In this document: positions 8,055-16,099 of the stretch, piece after piece | Layout: every line of letters starts with the position of its first letter | Position numbering within the stretch: position 1 is the first letter of the stretch | NCBI RefSeq assembly: GCF_004217285.1 | Contig: NZ_SHKS01000005.1 | Coordinates: 496,001 to 560,000, forward strand | Length of the DNA: 64,000 bases | DNA from: Streptomyces sp. BK239 | GTDB taxonomy: Bacteria; Actinomycetota; Actinomycetes; Streptomycetales; Streptomycetaceae | Reading direction: 5' to 3' | Program-made: the position numbers and the translations under genes | The notes under the pieces: generated by a model | What the model saw: only the letters and a program-made list of their open reading frames with translations | Databases searched by the model: none | Told to the model about the DNA's origin: nothing

Positions 8055-8567
8055 ATGGCTGTGCAGACGCAGAGGGCCGTGCTTGCGGGCGGATGCTTCT
8101 GGGGCATGGAGGAACTGATCCGCCGGCTCCCGGGGGTGACGGCCACGCGGGTCGGCTACACCGGAGGCGACGTGCCGAACGCGACGTACCGCAATCACGG
8201 CACGCACGCGGAGGCCATCGAGATCCTCTTCGACCCCGAGAAGACCGACTACCGGGCGCTCCTGGAGTTCTTCTTCCAGATCCACGACCCGAGCACGAAG
8301 AACCGCCAGGGCAACGACATCGGCCTCAGCTACCGCTCGGCGATCTACTACGTCGACGACGAGCAGAAGCGGATCGCCGAGGACACCATCGCGGACGTCG
8401 ACGCCTCTGGACTGTGGCCCGGCAAGGTCGTCACCGAGGTGGAGCCGGTCGGCCCGTTCTGGGAGGCCGAACCCGAGCACCAGGACTACCTCCAGCGCTA
8501 CCCCGACGGGTACACCTGCCACTTCCCGCGCCCGGGATGGCGGCTCCCCGCCCGCACGGAGGGCTGA
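8055..8567 (+). CDS. msrA: Peptide-methionine (S)-S-oxide reductase MsrA
   Basis: 170 residues. ATG 8055 has the Shine-Dalgarno GGAGGAG just upstream, which decides against the in-frame GTG at 8040. The active-site motif GCFWGMEE lies at residues about 14-21 with the nucleophilic Cys. Further family segments are VGYTGG, THAEAIEI, FFQIHDPST, and RSAIYY. It repairs oxidised methionine in proteins in the cytoplasm. I see no obvious resolving-cysteine pair at the C-terminus; the only other cysteine is in GYTCHF. It is monocistronic. Confidence 0.96.
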   Translation: MAVQTQRAVLAGGCFWGMEELIRRLPGVTATRVGYTGGDVPNATYRNHGTHAEAIEILFDPEKTDYRALLEFFFQIHDPSTKNRQGNDIGLSYRSAIYYVDDEQKRIAEDTIADVDASGLWPGKVVTEVEPVGPFWEAEPEHQDYLQRYPDGYTCHFPRPGWRLPARTEG

Positions 8568-8573
8568 CCCCGG

Positions 8574-8595
8574 GGCCGGACCGCCGGGTCCGGCC
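8574..8595. terminator. Hairpin between msrA and the convergent membrane-protein gene
   Basis: An 8-bp perfect stem (8574-8581 with 8588-8595) with a 6-nt loop, placed between convergent stop codons. Confidence 0.55.
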
Positions 8596-8646
8596 GCGAG
8601 GCGCGACCGTGAGGCGCGACCGCGGGGCCGCCCGGCCGGCGCCCGC

Positions 8647-9765
8647 TCAGTGCGGCAGCGACGCCGGGCTGCCGCCGTTCGCCTCGTAACCCGCCACCGC
8701 CAGGGCCCGGTACACGGCGAACTCCGCCGCCGGGTCCGCGGACAGCGTCCACGGCAGCGCGCCCACATGGCCGTCGACGTGTATCAGCTGGTTCATGGCC
8801 TCCGACCAGCGCTCGGAACGCACCAGGAAGAACACCAGCAGATGGCGCACATGCGCCGCCATCGGATCGTCGGGGCGGGCCGACTGGACGGCGAACAGCG
8901 CGCCGTGGACCGCCTTGCGCACCACCTCGCTCTGGTAGAAGCCGCTCACCAGGTTCACCTCGGGCAGGTGCTCGAACACCGCGAACAAGGGCATCGCGGC
9001 GAGCAGCGAACCCCCGGGCGCGCGGGCCGCGGCCGCCTCCGCGAAGGACGTCGCCTCCTCGCGCGAACCGTGCCACTTCTCGCACCAGTAGTGCAGGGCC
9101 GCCAGATGCGCCCCCATGTGCGCGGGCGCGCGGTCCAGGATCTTCAGCCAGAGCCGCTCGAACTCCGGCTGCGAGTAGTCCAGCCCGCGCGCCACCGACA
9201 GCTCGACGATGTACGGGATCGGGTCTCCGGGGGCCAGCAACGCCGCCTGACCGCAGGCGTCATGGGCCTCCTCCATGATGATCCGGAAGTCGTCCGTGCC
9301 CGGCGTCGACGTCCGCCACGCCTGCTGCACCAGGAACTCGGCGTGCACCGCCGCGCCGCCCGCGTCCTTGGGCTCCTCGGTCCGCCACACCCGCAGCCAC
9401 TGCCCGCCCGGGGTCTCCGAGACGCCGCCCGGCCGCTGCTGCAGCTCCAGCGCCGCGGCGCCCGCGAAGGCCTGCACGCGCTGCCAGCGCAGCTCGCCCT
9501 CCGTCTCGGTCCCCGCCAGCAACTGCTGTGCCGCCCGGTAGTCCTGCGTGCGCTGCACCACGGCCAGGACGTCCAGCAGGTCCTGGTCGGGGCCGGGCAT
9601 GCGGATGTCGAGCTCCTCCTCGCGGACGAAGCCGTAGTTCGCCGGGTCCGCGGCGTCCGGGTGGCCCGCCGGGACCAGCTCTATCCCGCCCCGCCGGCGC
9701 CGCAGGAACGGGAGCAGGACGAAGCCGAGCACGACCAGCGCCATCAGGACCCAGAGAATCTCCAT
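8647..9765 (-). CDS. Membrane-anchored conserved protein of unknown function
   Basis: 372 residues. One N-terminal transmembrane segment (about 3-20) is followed by RRRR, which predicts a cytoplasmic C-terminal body. The body is Leu/Ala-rich, mostly helical and interspersed with Trp residues, suggesting an alpha-alpha repeat (TPR-like) scaffold. There are no catalytic motifs. It starts 86 bp from metB on the other strand, so the two share a promoter region. I do not recognise a named family. Confidence 0.75.
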   Translation of the reverse strand: MEILWVLMALVVLGFVLLPFLRRRRGGIELVPAGHPDAADPANYGFVREEELDIRMPGPDQDLLDVLAVVQRTQDYRAAQQLLAGTETEGELRWQRVQAFAGAAALELQQRPGGVSETPGGQWLRVWRTEEPKDAGGAAVHAEFLVQQAWRTSTPGTDDFRIIMEEAHDACGQAALLAPGDPIPYIVELSVARGLDYSQPEFERLWLKILDRAPAHMGAHLAALHYWCEKWHGSREEATSFAEAAAARAPGGSLLAAMPLFAVFEHLPEVNLVSGFYQSEVVRKAVHGALFAVQSARPDDPMAAHVRHLLVFFLVRSERWSEAMNQLIHVDGHVGALPWTLSADPAAEFAVYRALAVAGYEANGGSPASLPH

Positions 9766-9851
9766 GGCTCAAGGGTTCCAGAAGCCTCTGACAATTGGCC
9801 AACCCGGTCGGGTCGAGCGCCCGCCGCTTCGGCGCATTACTCTCGGGACCC

Positions 9852-11006
9852 ATGAGCGACAGGCACATCAGTCAGCATTTCGAGACCCTCGCGATCCACG
9901 CGGGCAACACCGCCGATCCCCTGACCGGCGCGGTCGTCCCGCCGATCTACCAGGTCTCGACCTACAAGCAGGACGGCGTCGGCGGTCTGCGCGGCGGCTA
10001 CGAGTACAGCCGCAGCGCCAACCCGACCAGGACCGCCCTCGAGGAGAACCTCGCCGCCCTGGAGGGCGGCGTCCGGGGTCTCGCGTTCGCTTCCGGACTG
10101 GCGGCCGAGGACTGCCTGTTGCGTACGCTGCTGCGGCCCGGCGACCACGTGGTCATCCCCAACGACGCATACGGCGGCACGTTCCGGCTGTTCGCGAAGG
10201 TCGTCTCCCGGTGGGGCGTGGAGTGGTCGGTGGCCGACACCAGCGACCCGGCCGCCGTGCGCGCCGCGATCACCCCGAAGACGAAGGCCGTGTGGGTGGA
10301 GACCCCCTCCAACCCGCTGCTCGGCATCACCGACATCGCCGCCCTCGCGCAGGTCGCGCGGGACGCGGGCGCGCGGCTCGTCGTCGACAACACCTTCGCC
10401 ACCCCCTACCTCCAGCAGCCGCTGGCGCTCGGCGCGGACGTCGTCGTGCACTCGCTCACCAAGTACATGGGCGGGCACTCCGACGTGGTGGGCGGCGCGC
10501 TGATCGTGAGCGACCGGGAGCTCGGCGAGGAACTGGCGTTCCACCAGAACGCGATGGGCGCGGTCGCCGGGCCCTTCGACTCCTGGCTGGTGCTGCGCGG
10601 CACCAAGACGCTGTCGGTGCGCATGGACCGGCACAGCGAGAACGCCACCAAGATCGCCGACATGCTGACCCGGCACGCGCGCGTGACGCGCGTCCTCTAT
10701 CCGGGCCTGCCGGACCACCCGGGCCACGAGGTCGCCGCCAAGCAGATGCGGGCCTTCGGCGGCATGGTGTCGTTCCAGGTCGAGGGCGGCGAGGAGGCGG
10801 CCGTCGAGGTCTGCAACCGCGCCAAGGTGTTCACGCTCGGCGAGTCCCTCGGCGGCGTGGAGTCCCTGATCGAGCACCCCGGGCGCATGACGCACGCGTC
10901 CGCGGCCGGCTCGGCCCTGGAGGTCCCGGCCGACCTGGTGCGCCTGTCCGTGGGCATCGAGAACGTCGACGACCTCCTGGACGACCTCCAGCAGGCCCTC
11001 GGCTAG
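9852..11006 (+). CDS. metB: Cystathionine gamma-synthase (PLP-dependent)
   Basis: 384 residues from ATG 9852; an upstream in-frame ATG at 9795 would add 19 unlikely residues. It is a Cys/Met-metabolism PLP enzyme of fold type I: YEYSRSANPTR, ALEGG, the aspartate-bearing VDNTFATPYLQQP, and the Schiff-base lysine in SLTKYMGGHSD (Lys204). It joins an activated homoserine ester and cysteine to give cystathionine in methionine synthesis; the related gamma-lyase is hard to exclude from sequence alone. The TAG stop (11004-11006) is itself the first three bases of the MITE-like element that follows, so the last codons abut an insertion. Confidence 0.9.
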   Translation: MSDRHISQHFETLAIHAGNTADPLTGAVVPPIYQVSTYKQDGVGGLRGGYEYSRSANPTRTALEENLAALEGGVRGLAFASGLAAEDCLLRTLLRPGDHVVIPNDAYGGTFRLFAKVVSRWGVEWSVADTSDPAAVRAAITPKTKAVWVETPSNPLLGITDIAALAQVARDAGARLVVDNTFATPYLQQPLALGADVVVHSLTKYMGGHSDVVGGALIVSDRELGEELAFHQNAMGAVAGPFDSWLVLRGTKTLSVRMDRHSENATKIADMLTRHARVTRVLYPGLPDHPGHEVAAKQMRAFGGMVSFQVEGGEEAAVEVCNRAKVFTLGESLGGVESLIEHPGRMTHASAAGSALEVPADLVRLSVGIENVDDLLDDLQQALG

Positions 11007-11182
11007 GGCGTGTTGCGAAAGTAGCGTCGTCCGCCCGGAGGGCGGGCCCAGCGGCGTCTGGTGCGTGCGATCGCAAGGCGGAGGGTCGCCCTCGTACTGG
11101 GTGTACGAGGGCGACCCCGACGACGCAGCGAGCGCGCGTGCCAGGCGTCGCAGGGCAGGCGATACTTTCGCAACACGCCCTA
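11004..11182. mobile_element. MITE-like element with 20-bp perfect terminal inverted repeats
   Basis: The ends are TAGGGCGTGTTGCGAAAGTA (11004-11023) and its exact complement (11163-11182). The 179-bp interior has no credible gene but contains a 13-bp perfect hairpin (11085-11097 with 11103-11115). Its flanks also pair with each other, so the whole element could fold as one long stem. TA at both outer ends fits a TA or CTAG target. This resembles the short non-autonomous relatives of insertion sequences common in Streptomyces, which need a transposase supplied elsewhere. The element supplies the metB stop codon and probably acts as its terminator. Confidence 0.8.
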
Positions 11183-11197
11183 AGGGCTGCCGCAGCC

Positions 11198-11446
11198 TTA
11201 CCAGTCCGTCAGGGGTGGGGTCGTCTCCGACGGCGGCTCCACCCAGGGCTGGACCGTGACCGCCCAGACGGTGAACGCCAGGGCCACGGCCAGCAGCGTC
11301 AGCCACAGCAGCCGCCGGGCGAGCGCACGGCGGCGCAGCAGGCGGTCGCCGCGGCGTACGACGTCCTCGTGGAGTCCCGGGGGCACGCGCGTCACCGTCC
11401 GCTCCATGATCCGCCGTACGGCGGCCTCCCGTTCCGGCCGGTTCAC
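11198..11446 (-). CDS. Small single-pass membrane protein next to a sigma-like gene
   Basis: 82 residues. The N-terminal 45 residues are charged (REREAAVRRIMERTVTRVPPG), followed by one transmembrane helix (about 47-66) and a short Pro-rich tail. It lies 40 bp downstream of the sigma-like gene on the same strand. This looks like a short membrane partner, perhaps an anti-sigma-type protein, but it lacks a recognisable zinc anti-sigma (HxxxCxxC) motif. The role is inferred only from position. Confidence 0.6.
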   Translation of the reverse strand: MNRPEREAAVRRIMERTVTRVPPGLHEDVVRRGDRLLRRRALARRLLWLTLLAVALAFTVWAVTVQPWVEPPSETTPPLTDW

Positions 11447-11486
11447 ACGAGCCTCCCCGGCCCGTCGGCGTCCGCGTCCGGCGTCC

Positions 11487-12059
11487 TCACGGCGTCGCCG
11501 TCCTGGCCGCCGTGCCGGACGCCGCCGGGTTCGCGGCGGGCGGGCGCGGGGGGTGCAGCAGGGTCGCCGTCGCCCGGTCGCACAGGGCGTGGACGCGCTC
11601 CTGGGGAAGGCCGAGGAGAGCCGCGACCTGCTCCTCCCCGACGCCCTCGTACAGCCGCAGCACCAGGATCAGGCGCTCCTGGGGCGTGAGCAGGGCCAGC
11701 GCTCCGGTGGGGGGCGGGCCGCCGTGGCGATGCCAGGCGCTGCGGGCGAAGCGGGTGGCCAGGTACTGGCGGGCCCGGTCGTACGGGTCCTCGCCGCGCA
11801 GCCGGTCCCAGCACGCGTACGTGTGCGCGAGGGCCAGCGTCAGCAGACGCCGCGCGCGCGGGTTGTCGTCCGGCGCCTCCGCCGTGAGCAGGGTGGCGGT
11901 GTGCAGCAGCCGTCCGCCCGCGCCGGCGACGAACGCCTGGAACTCACTGGCCCGGCGGGCCGCCCGCGCCTCGTCACGTGCTCTCACCGCGCCCTCCGGC
12001 CCGTCGGCGACCCCCTGGGAACGGGCCCCGGCGGTGTGCGTACGGGGACCCGGTCTCAT
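11487..12059 (-). CDS. Divergent ECF-like sigma factor / sigma-region-4 protein
   Basis: 190 residues from ATG 12059. The C-terminal 60 residues match sigma region 4: LTPQERLILVLRLYEGVGEEQVAALLGLPQERVHALCDRA is a helix-turn-helix of the ECF type. The N-terminal part (about 25-110) is helical and could be a degenerate region 2 but lacks the clear core-binding and -10-melting residues. It may direct transcription of a small regulon or be a non-canonical regulator. The bases just before ATG read CCTATAT, so the message may have little leader. It is probably cotranscribed with the 82-residue membrane protein. Confidence 0.65.
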   Translation of the reverse strand: MRPGPRTHTAGARSQGVADGPEGAVRARDEARAARRASEFQAFVAGAGGRLLHTATLLTAEAPDDNPRARRLLTLALAHTYACWDRLRGEDPYDRARQYLATRFARSAWHRHGGPPPTGALALLTPQERLILVLRLYEGVGEEQVAALLGLPQERVHALCDRATATLLHPPRPPAANPAASGTAARTATP

Positions 12060-12133
12060 ATAGGGCCAGGGGCGGGGTTTCGGTCAAGAGCCACGCACGC
12101 GCGGGATCCCCTCGAGGGGACCTCGCAGGAGGC

Positions 12134-12658
12134 TCAGGAGGCGGGCGCCGGCTCCGCGCCGGGGAGCCCCTGAGCGGCCATGCGCGCGGAGAGCGCGCCG
12201 TTGAAGCGCGTCAGGAGCGTGCAGAAGGACTCGCGCTCCTCCGGCTCCCAGTCCTGGGTCAGTTCCGCCATCAACCTGCGTCTGGAGGAGCGCACTTCCT
12301 CCAGCCGCGACATCCCGCGCGGGGACAGCTGCAGCACCACGGCCCGGCCGTCCTCCGGGTGCGAGGTCCGCTTGACCAGCCCGGTGTCGACGAGGGGAGC
12401 CACCTGCCGGGTGACGGTCGAGGAGTCGATGCCCATGCTCGCCGCGAGCGCCTTGACGCCCATCGGGCCTTCGTTGTCGAGACGGTTCAGCAGCAGGTAC
12501 GCGGCGCGGTCCATGGAGTTGCGCACCTGCCCCGCGCCGCCGAGCCGGGTCTGTTCGGCACGGCGCGCGAACACCGCGACCTCGTGCTGCAGCGTGTCGA
12601 GAAGACCGGTGTCACCGACGGTCGTCATGTCCATCGACATTTCAGGTGTTGTGGGCAT
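12134..12658 (-). CDS. MarR-family transcriptional regulator
   Basis: 174 residues. Winged-helix core: GVKALAASMGIDSSTVTRQVAPLVDTGLVKR (recognition helix) followed by the wing with the family-typical DGRAVVLQLSPRG. The flanking N- and C-terminal helices (about 18-45 and 118-155) form the dimer interface. MarR proteins are usually repressors released by small aromatic ligands or oxidation. There is no cysteine in the DNA-binding core, so redox sensing is unlikely. It is divergent from ilvA across about 150 bp; whether it controls ilvA is not shown. A 14-bp palindrome (12107-12120) lies just beyond its stop codon. Confidence 0.9.
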   Translation of the reverse strand: MPTTPEMSMDMTTVGDTGLLDTLQHEVAVFARRAEQTRLGGAGQVRNSMDRAAYLLLNRLDNEGPMGVKALAASMGIDSSTVTRQVAPLVDTGLVKRTSHPEDGRAVVLQLSPRGMSRLEEVRSSRRRLMAELTQDWEPEERESFCTLLTRFNGALSARMAAQGLPGAEPAPAS

Positions 12659-12804
12659 GGCCGGGGGCTCGCTTCATGAAAAGGGGTGCTGGGTTGGGGG
12701 ACAGGGTACGCGGCCGGAAGGGGGGCCGTACCGGCGCTGAGGAAACCGGTCTCGGTGGTTGGTCACAGCGGTTGTTCCCGCTTGTGAACTGCGATGCTGG
12801 AGTC

Positions 12805-14034
12805 ATGAGCTACGGCACGGCTGACTCCTCGCGGCCCGTCACCCTCGACGATGTGCGCGGCGCGCAGAAGATGCTCTCGGGCGTGGCGCGGACGACCGCG
12901 ATGGAGGGCAGCCGGCACCTGTCCCAGCTCGTCGGTGCGCCGGTGCACCTGAAGTGCGAGAACCTCCAGCGGACGGGGTCGTTCAAGCTGCGCGGCGCGT
13001 ATGTGCGCATAGCGGGTCTGCTGCCGGAGGAGCGCGCGGCCGGGGTGGTCGCCGCGAGCGCCGGCAACCACGCGCAGGGTGTGGCCCTGGCGTCGTCGCT
13101 GCTGGGCGTGCGGTCGACGGTGTTCATGCCGCAGGGCGCCCCGCTGCCGAAGGTCAGCGCGACGCGGGAGTACGGCGCCGAGGTGCGGCTGCACGGCCAG
13201 GTCGTCGACGAGACGCTGGCGGCGGCGCAGGAGTACGCGGCCGAGACCGGCGCGGTGTTCATCCACCCCTTCGACCACGCGGACGTCATCGCCGGTCAGG
13301 GCACGGTCGGCCTGGAGATCCTGGAGCAGTGCCCGCAGGTCCGCACGATCGTCGTCGGGATCGGCGGCGGGGGGCTGGCGGCGGGCATCGCGGTCGCGGT
13401 GAAGGCGATGCGGCCGGACGTGCGGCTGGTGGGCGTGCAGGCGGAGGGCGCGGCGGCGTATCCGCCCTCGCTGGCGGCCGGGCGTCCGGTGTCGCTGAGC
13501 AATCCGGCGACGATGGCCGACGGCATCAAGGTGGGCCGCCCCGGTGACGTGCCGTTCGGGATCGTCGGCGATCTCGTGGACGAGGTGCGCACCGTCTCGG
13601 AGGGCGAGCTGTCCACGGCGCTGCTGCTCTGTCTGGAGCGGGCGAAGCTGGTCGTCGAACCGGCCGGGGCGAGCCCGGTCGCGGCGCTGCTGAGCGAGCC
13701 CGGCGCGTTCGAGGGCCCGGTCGTCGCGGTGCTGTCCGGGGGCAACGTCGACCCGGTGCTGATGCAGCGCGTCCTGCGGCACGGCATGGCCGCGCAGGGC
13801 CGCTACCTGGCCGTTCGCCTGCGTCTGACGGACCGGCCGGGGGCTCTGGCCACACTGCTGGGGGCGTTGTCAGTGGTGGACGCTAACGTCCTGGATGTGA
13901 GCCATGTGCGGACCGATCCCCGGCTCGGGCTCTCGGAGGCGGAGGTCGAGCTGCATCTGGAGACGAAGGGGCCGGCGCACTGCGTCGAGGTCGGCCGGGC
14001 TTTGCGCGAAGCCGGCTACACGGTCATCGACTGA
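12805..14034 (+). CDS. ilvA: Threonine dehydratase (ammonia-lyase) with C-terminal ACT domain
   Basis: 409 residues from ATG 12805. Residues 1-320 are a fold type II PLP enzyme: Schiff-base Lys61 in GSFKLRGAY, the substrate loop SAGNHAQG, and the phosphate-binding glycine loop GIGGGGLAAG. Residues about 330-409 form a single ACT domain (RLTDRPGALATLLGAL), like the short one-ACT threonine deaminases rather than the long two-domain biosynthetic IlvA. It converts threonine to 2-oxobutanoate and ammonia, feeding isoleucine synthesis or propionyl-CoA supply for polyketides. It is monocistronic and divergent from a MarR gene. Confidence 0.93.
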   Translation: MSYGTADSSRPVTLDDVRGAQKMLSGVARTTAMEGSRHLSQLVGAPVHLKCENLQRTGSFKLRGAYVRIAGLLPEERAAGVVAASAGNHAQGVALASSLLGVRSTVFMPQGAPLPKVSATREYGAEVRLHGQVVDETLAAAQEYAAETGAVFIHPFDHADVIAGQGTVGLEILEQCPQVRTIVVGIGGGGLAAGIAVAVKAMRPDVRLVGVQAEGAAAYPPSLAAGRPVSLSNPATMADGIKVGRPGDVPFGIVGDLVDEVRTVSEGELSTALLLCLERAKLVVEPAGASPVAALLSEPGAFEGPVVAVLSGGNVDPVLMQRVLRHGMAAQGRYLAVRLRLTDRPGALATLLGALSVVDANVLDVSHVRTDPRLGLSEAEVELHLETKGPAHCVEVGRALREAGYTVID

Positions 14035-14085
14035 CCGGTCGCCGACGAGTTGATCACCGCTCCTTCACTCGTTCGGGTAAGTCCA

Positions 14086-14114
14086 TTGAGAGACGCGATA
14101 CATCGCGTTATGGT
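14086..14114 (+). promoter_or_regulatory. Sigma-70-type promoter with a 16-bp operator filling its spacer
   Basis: TTGAGA (14086-14091), a 17-bp spacer and TATGGT (14109-14114) make a near-ideal housekeeping promoter 85 bp before the ABC ATPase start. Within the spacer, 14093-14108 reads ACGCGAT-AC-ATCGCGT, a perfect 7-bp-arm inverted repeat. A protein bound there would block both promoter elements, so this looks like a repressor operator. No regulator gene is adjacent; MarR at 12134 and TetR at 22506 are only candidates. Confidence 0.75.
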
Positions 14115-14199
14115 GTGTGTCACATGGCCCGACCGACCGATCGCCCCCGACGACATCCCTACGACGATCCCCGACGACGCGGAGACTCAGGAGACTCAT

Positions 14200-15186
14200 A
14201 TGCCAGGCGCCATCCATGCCGAAGGACTGGTGAAGACCTTCGGTGACGTCAAGGCTCTGGACGGCGTCGATCTCGACGTCCCGGAGGGCACGGTCCTCGG
14301 CCTGCTCGGGCCGAACGGTGCGGGAAAGACCACCACGGTCCGCTGCCTGACCACACTCCTGCGCCCGGACAGCGGCCGCGCCGTGGTCGCCGGGCTGGAC
14401 GTGCTGAAGCACCCCGACGCGGTCCGGCGCTCGATCGGCCTGTCCGGCCAGTTCGCCGCGGTCGACGAATACCTCACCGGCCGCGAGAACCTCCAGATGG
14501 TCGGCCAGCTCTACCAGATGCGGACCGCGGACGCGAAGGCCCGGGCCGCGGAGCTGCTCGACCAGTTCGACCTGGCCGACGCCGCCGACCGCACCACCAA
14601 GACCTACTCCGGAGGCATGCGCCGCCGCCTCGACCTGGCCGCCGCGCTGGTCGTCTCACCGCCCGTGATGTTCATGGACGAGCCGACGACCGGCCTGGAC
14701 CCGCGCAACCGCCAGCTCCTGTGGGACGTGATCAAGCGTCTCGTCTCCGACGGCACCACACTGCTGCTGACCACGCAGTACCTGGAGGAGGCCGACCACC
14801 TCGCGCACGACATCGCGGTCGTCGACCACGGCAAGGTGATCGCCCGCGGCACCTCCGACGAGCTCAAGGCCCGCACCGGGGGCGAGCGCGTGGAGGTCGT
14901 GGTCCACGACCGCGAGCACATCCCCGCCGCCGCCGAGGTGCTGGCCGGCTTCGGCAAGGGCGAGACCGCCGTCGAGGAGCACACCCGCAAGCTCACCGTG
15001 CCCGTCACCGGCGGCGCGAAGCTCCTCGCCGAGGTGATCCGCGAACTGGACGCCCGCGGCATCGAGATGGACGACGTCGGCCTGCGCCGCCCCACCCTCG
15101 ACGACGTGTTCCTGTCCCTGACCGGACATGTCGCCGAGTCGAAGAACGGCGAGACGGGCCACCACGCCAAGGAGGAAGCGAAATGA
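14200..15186 (+). CDS. ABC exporter ATP-binding protein (DrrA-type)
   Basis: 328 residues from ATG 14200. Walker A GPNGAGKTTTVR (about 37-48), Q-loop region GLSGQFAAVDEYLTG, ABC signature YSGGMRRRLDLAAAL, Walker B MFMDEPTTGLD and switch His in LLTTQYLEEADHL are all intact. The roughly 80-residue C-terminal extension is typical of daunorubicin-resistance-type exporters. It supplies ATP hydrolysis for the permease encoded immediately downstream with an ATGA overlap. It probably exports a hydrophobic drug or lipid. The promoter contains a well-formed operator, so expression is likely induced by the substrate. Confidence 0.93.
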   Translation: MPGAIHAEGLVKTFGDVKALDGVDLDVPEGTVLGLLGPNGAGKTTTVRCLTTLLRPDSGRAVVAGLDVLKHPDAVRRSIGLSGQFAAVDEYLTGRENLQMVGQLYQMRTADAKARAAELLDQFDLADAADRTTKTYSGGMRRRLDLAAALVVSPPVMFMDEPTTGLDPRNRQLLWDVIKRLVSDGTTLLLTTQYLEEADHLAHDIAVVDHGKVIARGTSDELKARTGGERVEVVVHDREHIPAAAEVLAGFGKGETAVEEHTRKLTVPVTGGAKLLAEVIRELDARGIEMDDVGLRRPTLDDVFLSLTGHVAESKNGETGHHAKEEAK

Positions 15187-16040
15187 GCGCCGCCGTCCAG
15201 GCCGCCCCCGCCGCGGCGCCGAACCGCCCGCGAGGGCAGGCCGTCCGGGACTCGCTGGTCGTTGCAAAACGCAACTTGATCAGAATGTCCAGAATTCCGG
15301 AGATGGTCATTTTCGGGCTCATTCAGCCCATCATGTTCGTGGTGCTGTTCACTTACGTCTTCGGCGGGTCCATGCAGATCGGCGGCAGCACCAGCGCCAC
15401 CGACTACAAGAACTTCCTCATGGCGGGGATCTTCGCCCAGACCGTCACCTTCGCCACCGCCGGAGCCGGCGCGGGCATCGCCGACGACATGCACAAGGGC
15501 CTCATCGACCGCTTCCGCTCCCTGCCCATGGCGCGCGGCGCGGTCCTCACCGGCCGCACCCTCGCCGACCTGGTGCAGACGGCGCTCACCCTGCTCGTCC
15601 TCGCCGTCGTCGCCCTCCTGGTCGGCTGGCGCCCCGGCTCCGACGGCAGCACGAACGCCGGCCGGATCCTGGCCGCCTTCGGGCTGCTGCTCCTGCTCGG
15701 TTACGCGTTCACCTGGATCGGCGCCCTGATCGGCCTCAGTGTGCGCACCCCCGAGGCGGCCACCTCCGGAGGGCTGATCTGGCTCTTCCCGGTCACCTTC
15801 ATCTCCAACGCGTTCGTGGACACCAGCAACATGACGCCCTGGCTGCGCCATATCGCCGAGTGGAACCCCTTCAGCGCCACCGTCCAGGCCTGCCGGGTCC
15901 TCTTCGCCAACCCTGGCCAGTCACCGTCCGACGCCTGGCCCATGCAGCACCCGGTCTGGGCCTCGCTGATCTACTCGGTCCTGATCGTCCTCGTGTTCCG
16001 CACACTGGCGGTGCGCAAGTACCGCTCGGCCACCGCATGA
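15183..16040 (+). CDS. ABC-2 type exporter permease (DrrB-type)
   Basis: 285 residues. ATG 15183 overlaps the upstream stop codon (ATGA), implying translational coupling. Six transmembrane segments can be seen, starting at MVIFGLIQPIMFVVLFTYVFGG and ending at PVWASLIYSVLIVLVFRTLAV. Conserved ABC-2 features include the EWNPFSATVQACR segment before the last helix. It partners the DrrA-type ATPase to export an unknown, probably amphipathic, compound. A 17-bp terminator follows. Confidence 0.92.
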   Translation: MSAAVQAAPAAAPNRPRGQAVRDSLVVAKRNLIRMSRIPEMVIFGLIQPIMFVVLFTYVFGGSMQIGGSTSATDYKNFLMAGIFAQTVTFATAGAGAGIADDMHKGLIDRFRSLPMARGAVLTGRTLADLVQTALTLLVLAVVALLVGWRPGSDGSTNAGRILAAFGLLLLLGYAFTWIGALIGLSVRTPEAATSGGLIWLFPVTFISNAFVDTSNMTPWLRHIAEWNPFSATVQACRVLFANPGQSPSDAWPMQHPVWASLIYSVLIVLVFRTLAVRKYRSATA

Positions 16041-16041
16041 G

Positions 16042-16080
16042 CGATGCCCCCCGGCGCCACAGGGGCGCCGGGGGGCATCG
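16042..16080. terminator. Strong bidirectional hairpin between exporter operon and greA
   Basis: A perfect 17-bp stem (16042-16058 with 16064-16080) with a 5-nt loop, directly after the permease stop and 20 bp from the greA stop. Confidence 0.9.
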
Positions 16081-16099
16081 GGCAGAGATCAGGGATGTG

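Noticed and set aside
12107..12120. 14-bp palindrome TCCCCTCGAGGGGA as an operator
   Set aside because: It lies between convergent-side ends (after the MarR stop, before the sigma start region) rather than at a promoter I can support, and could form by chance.
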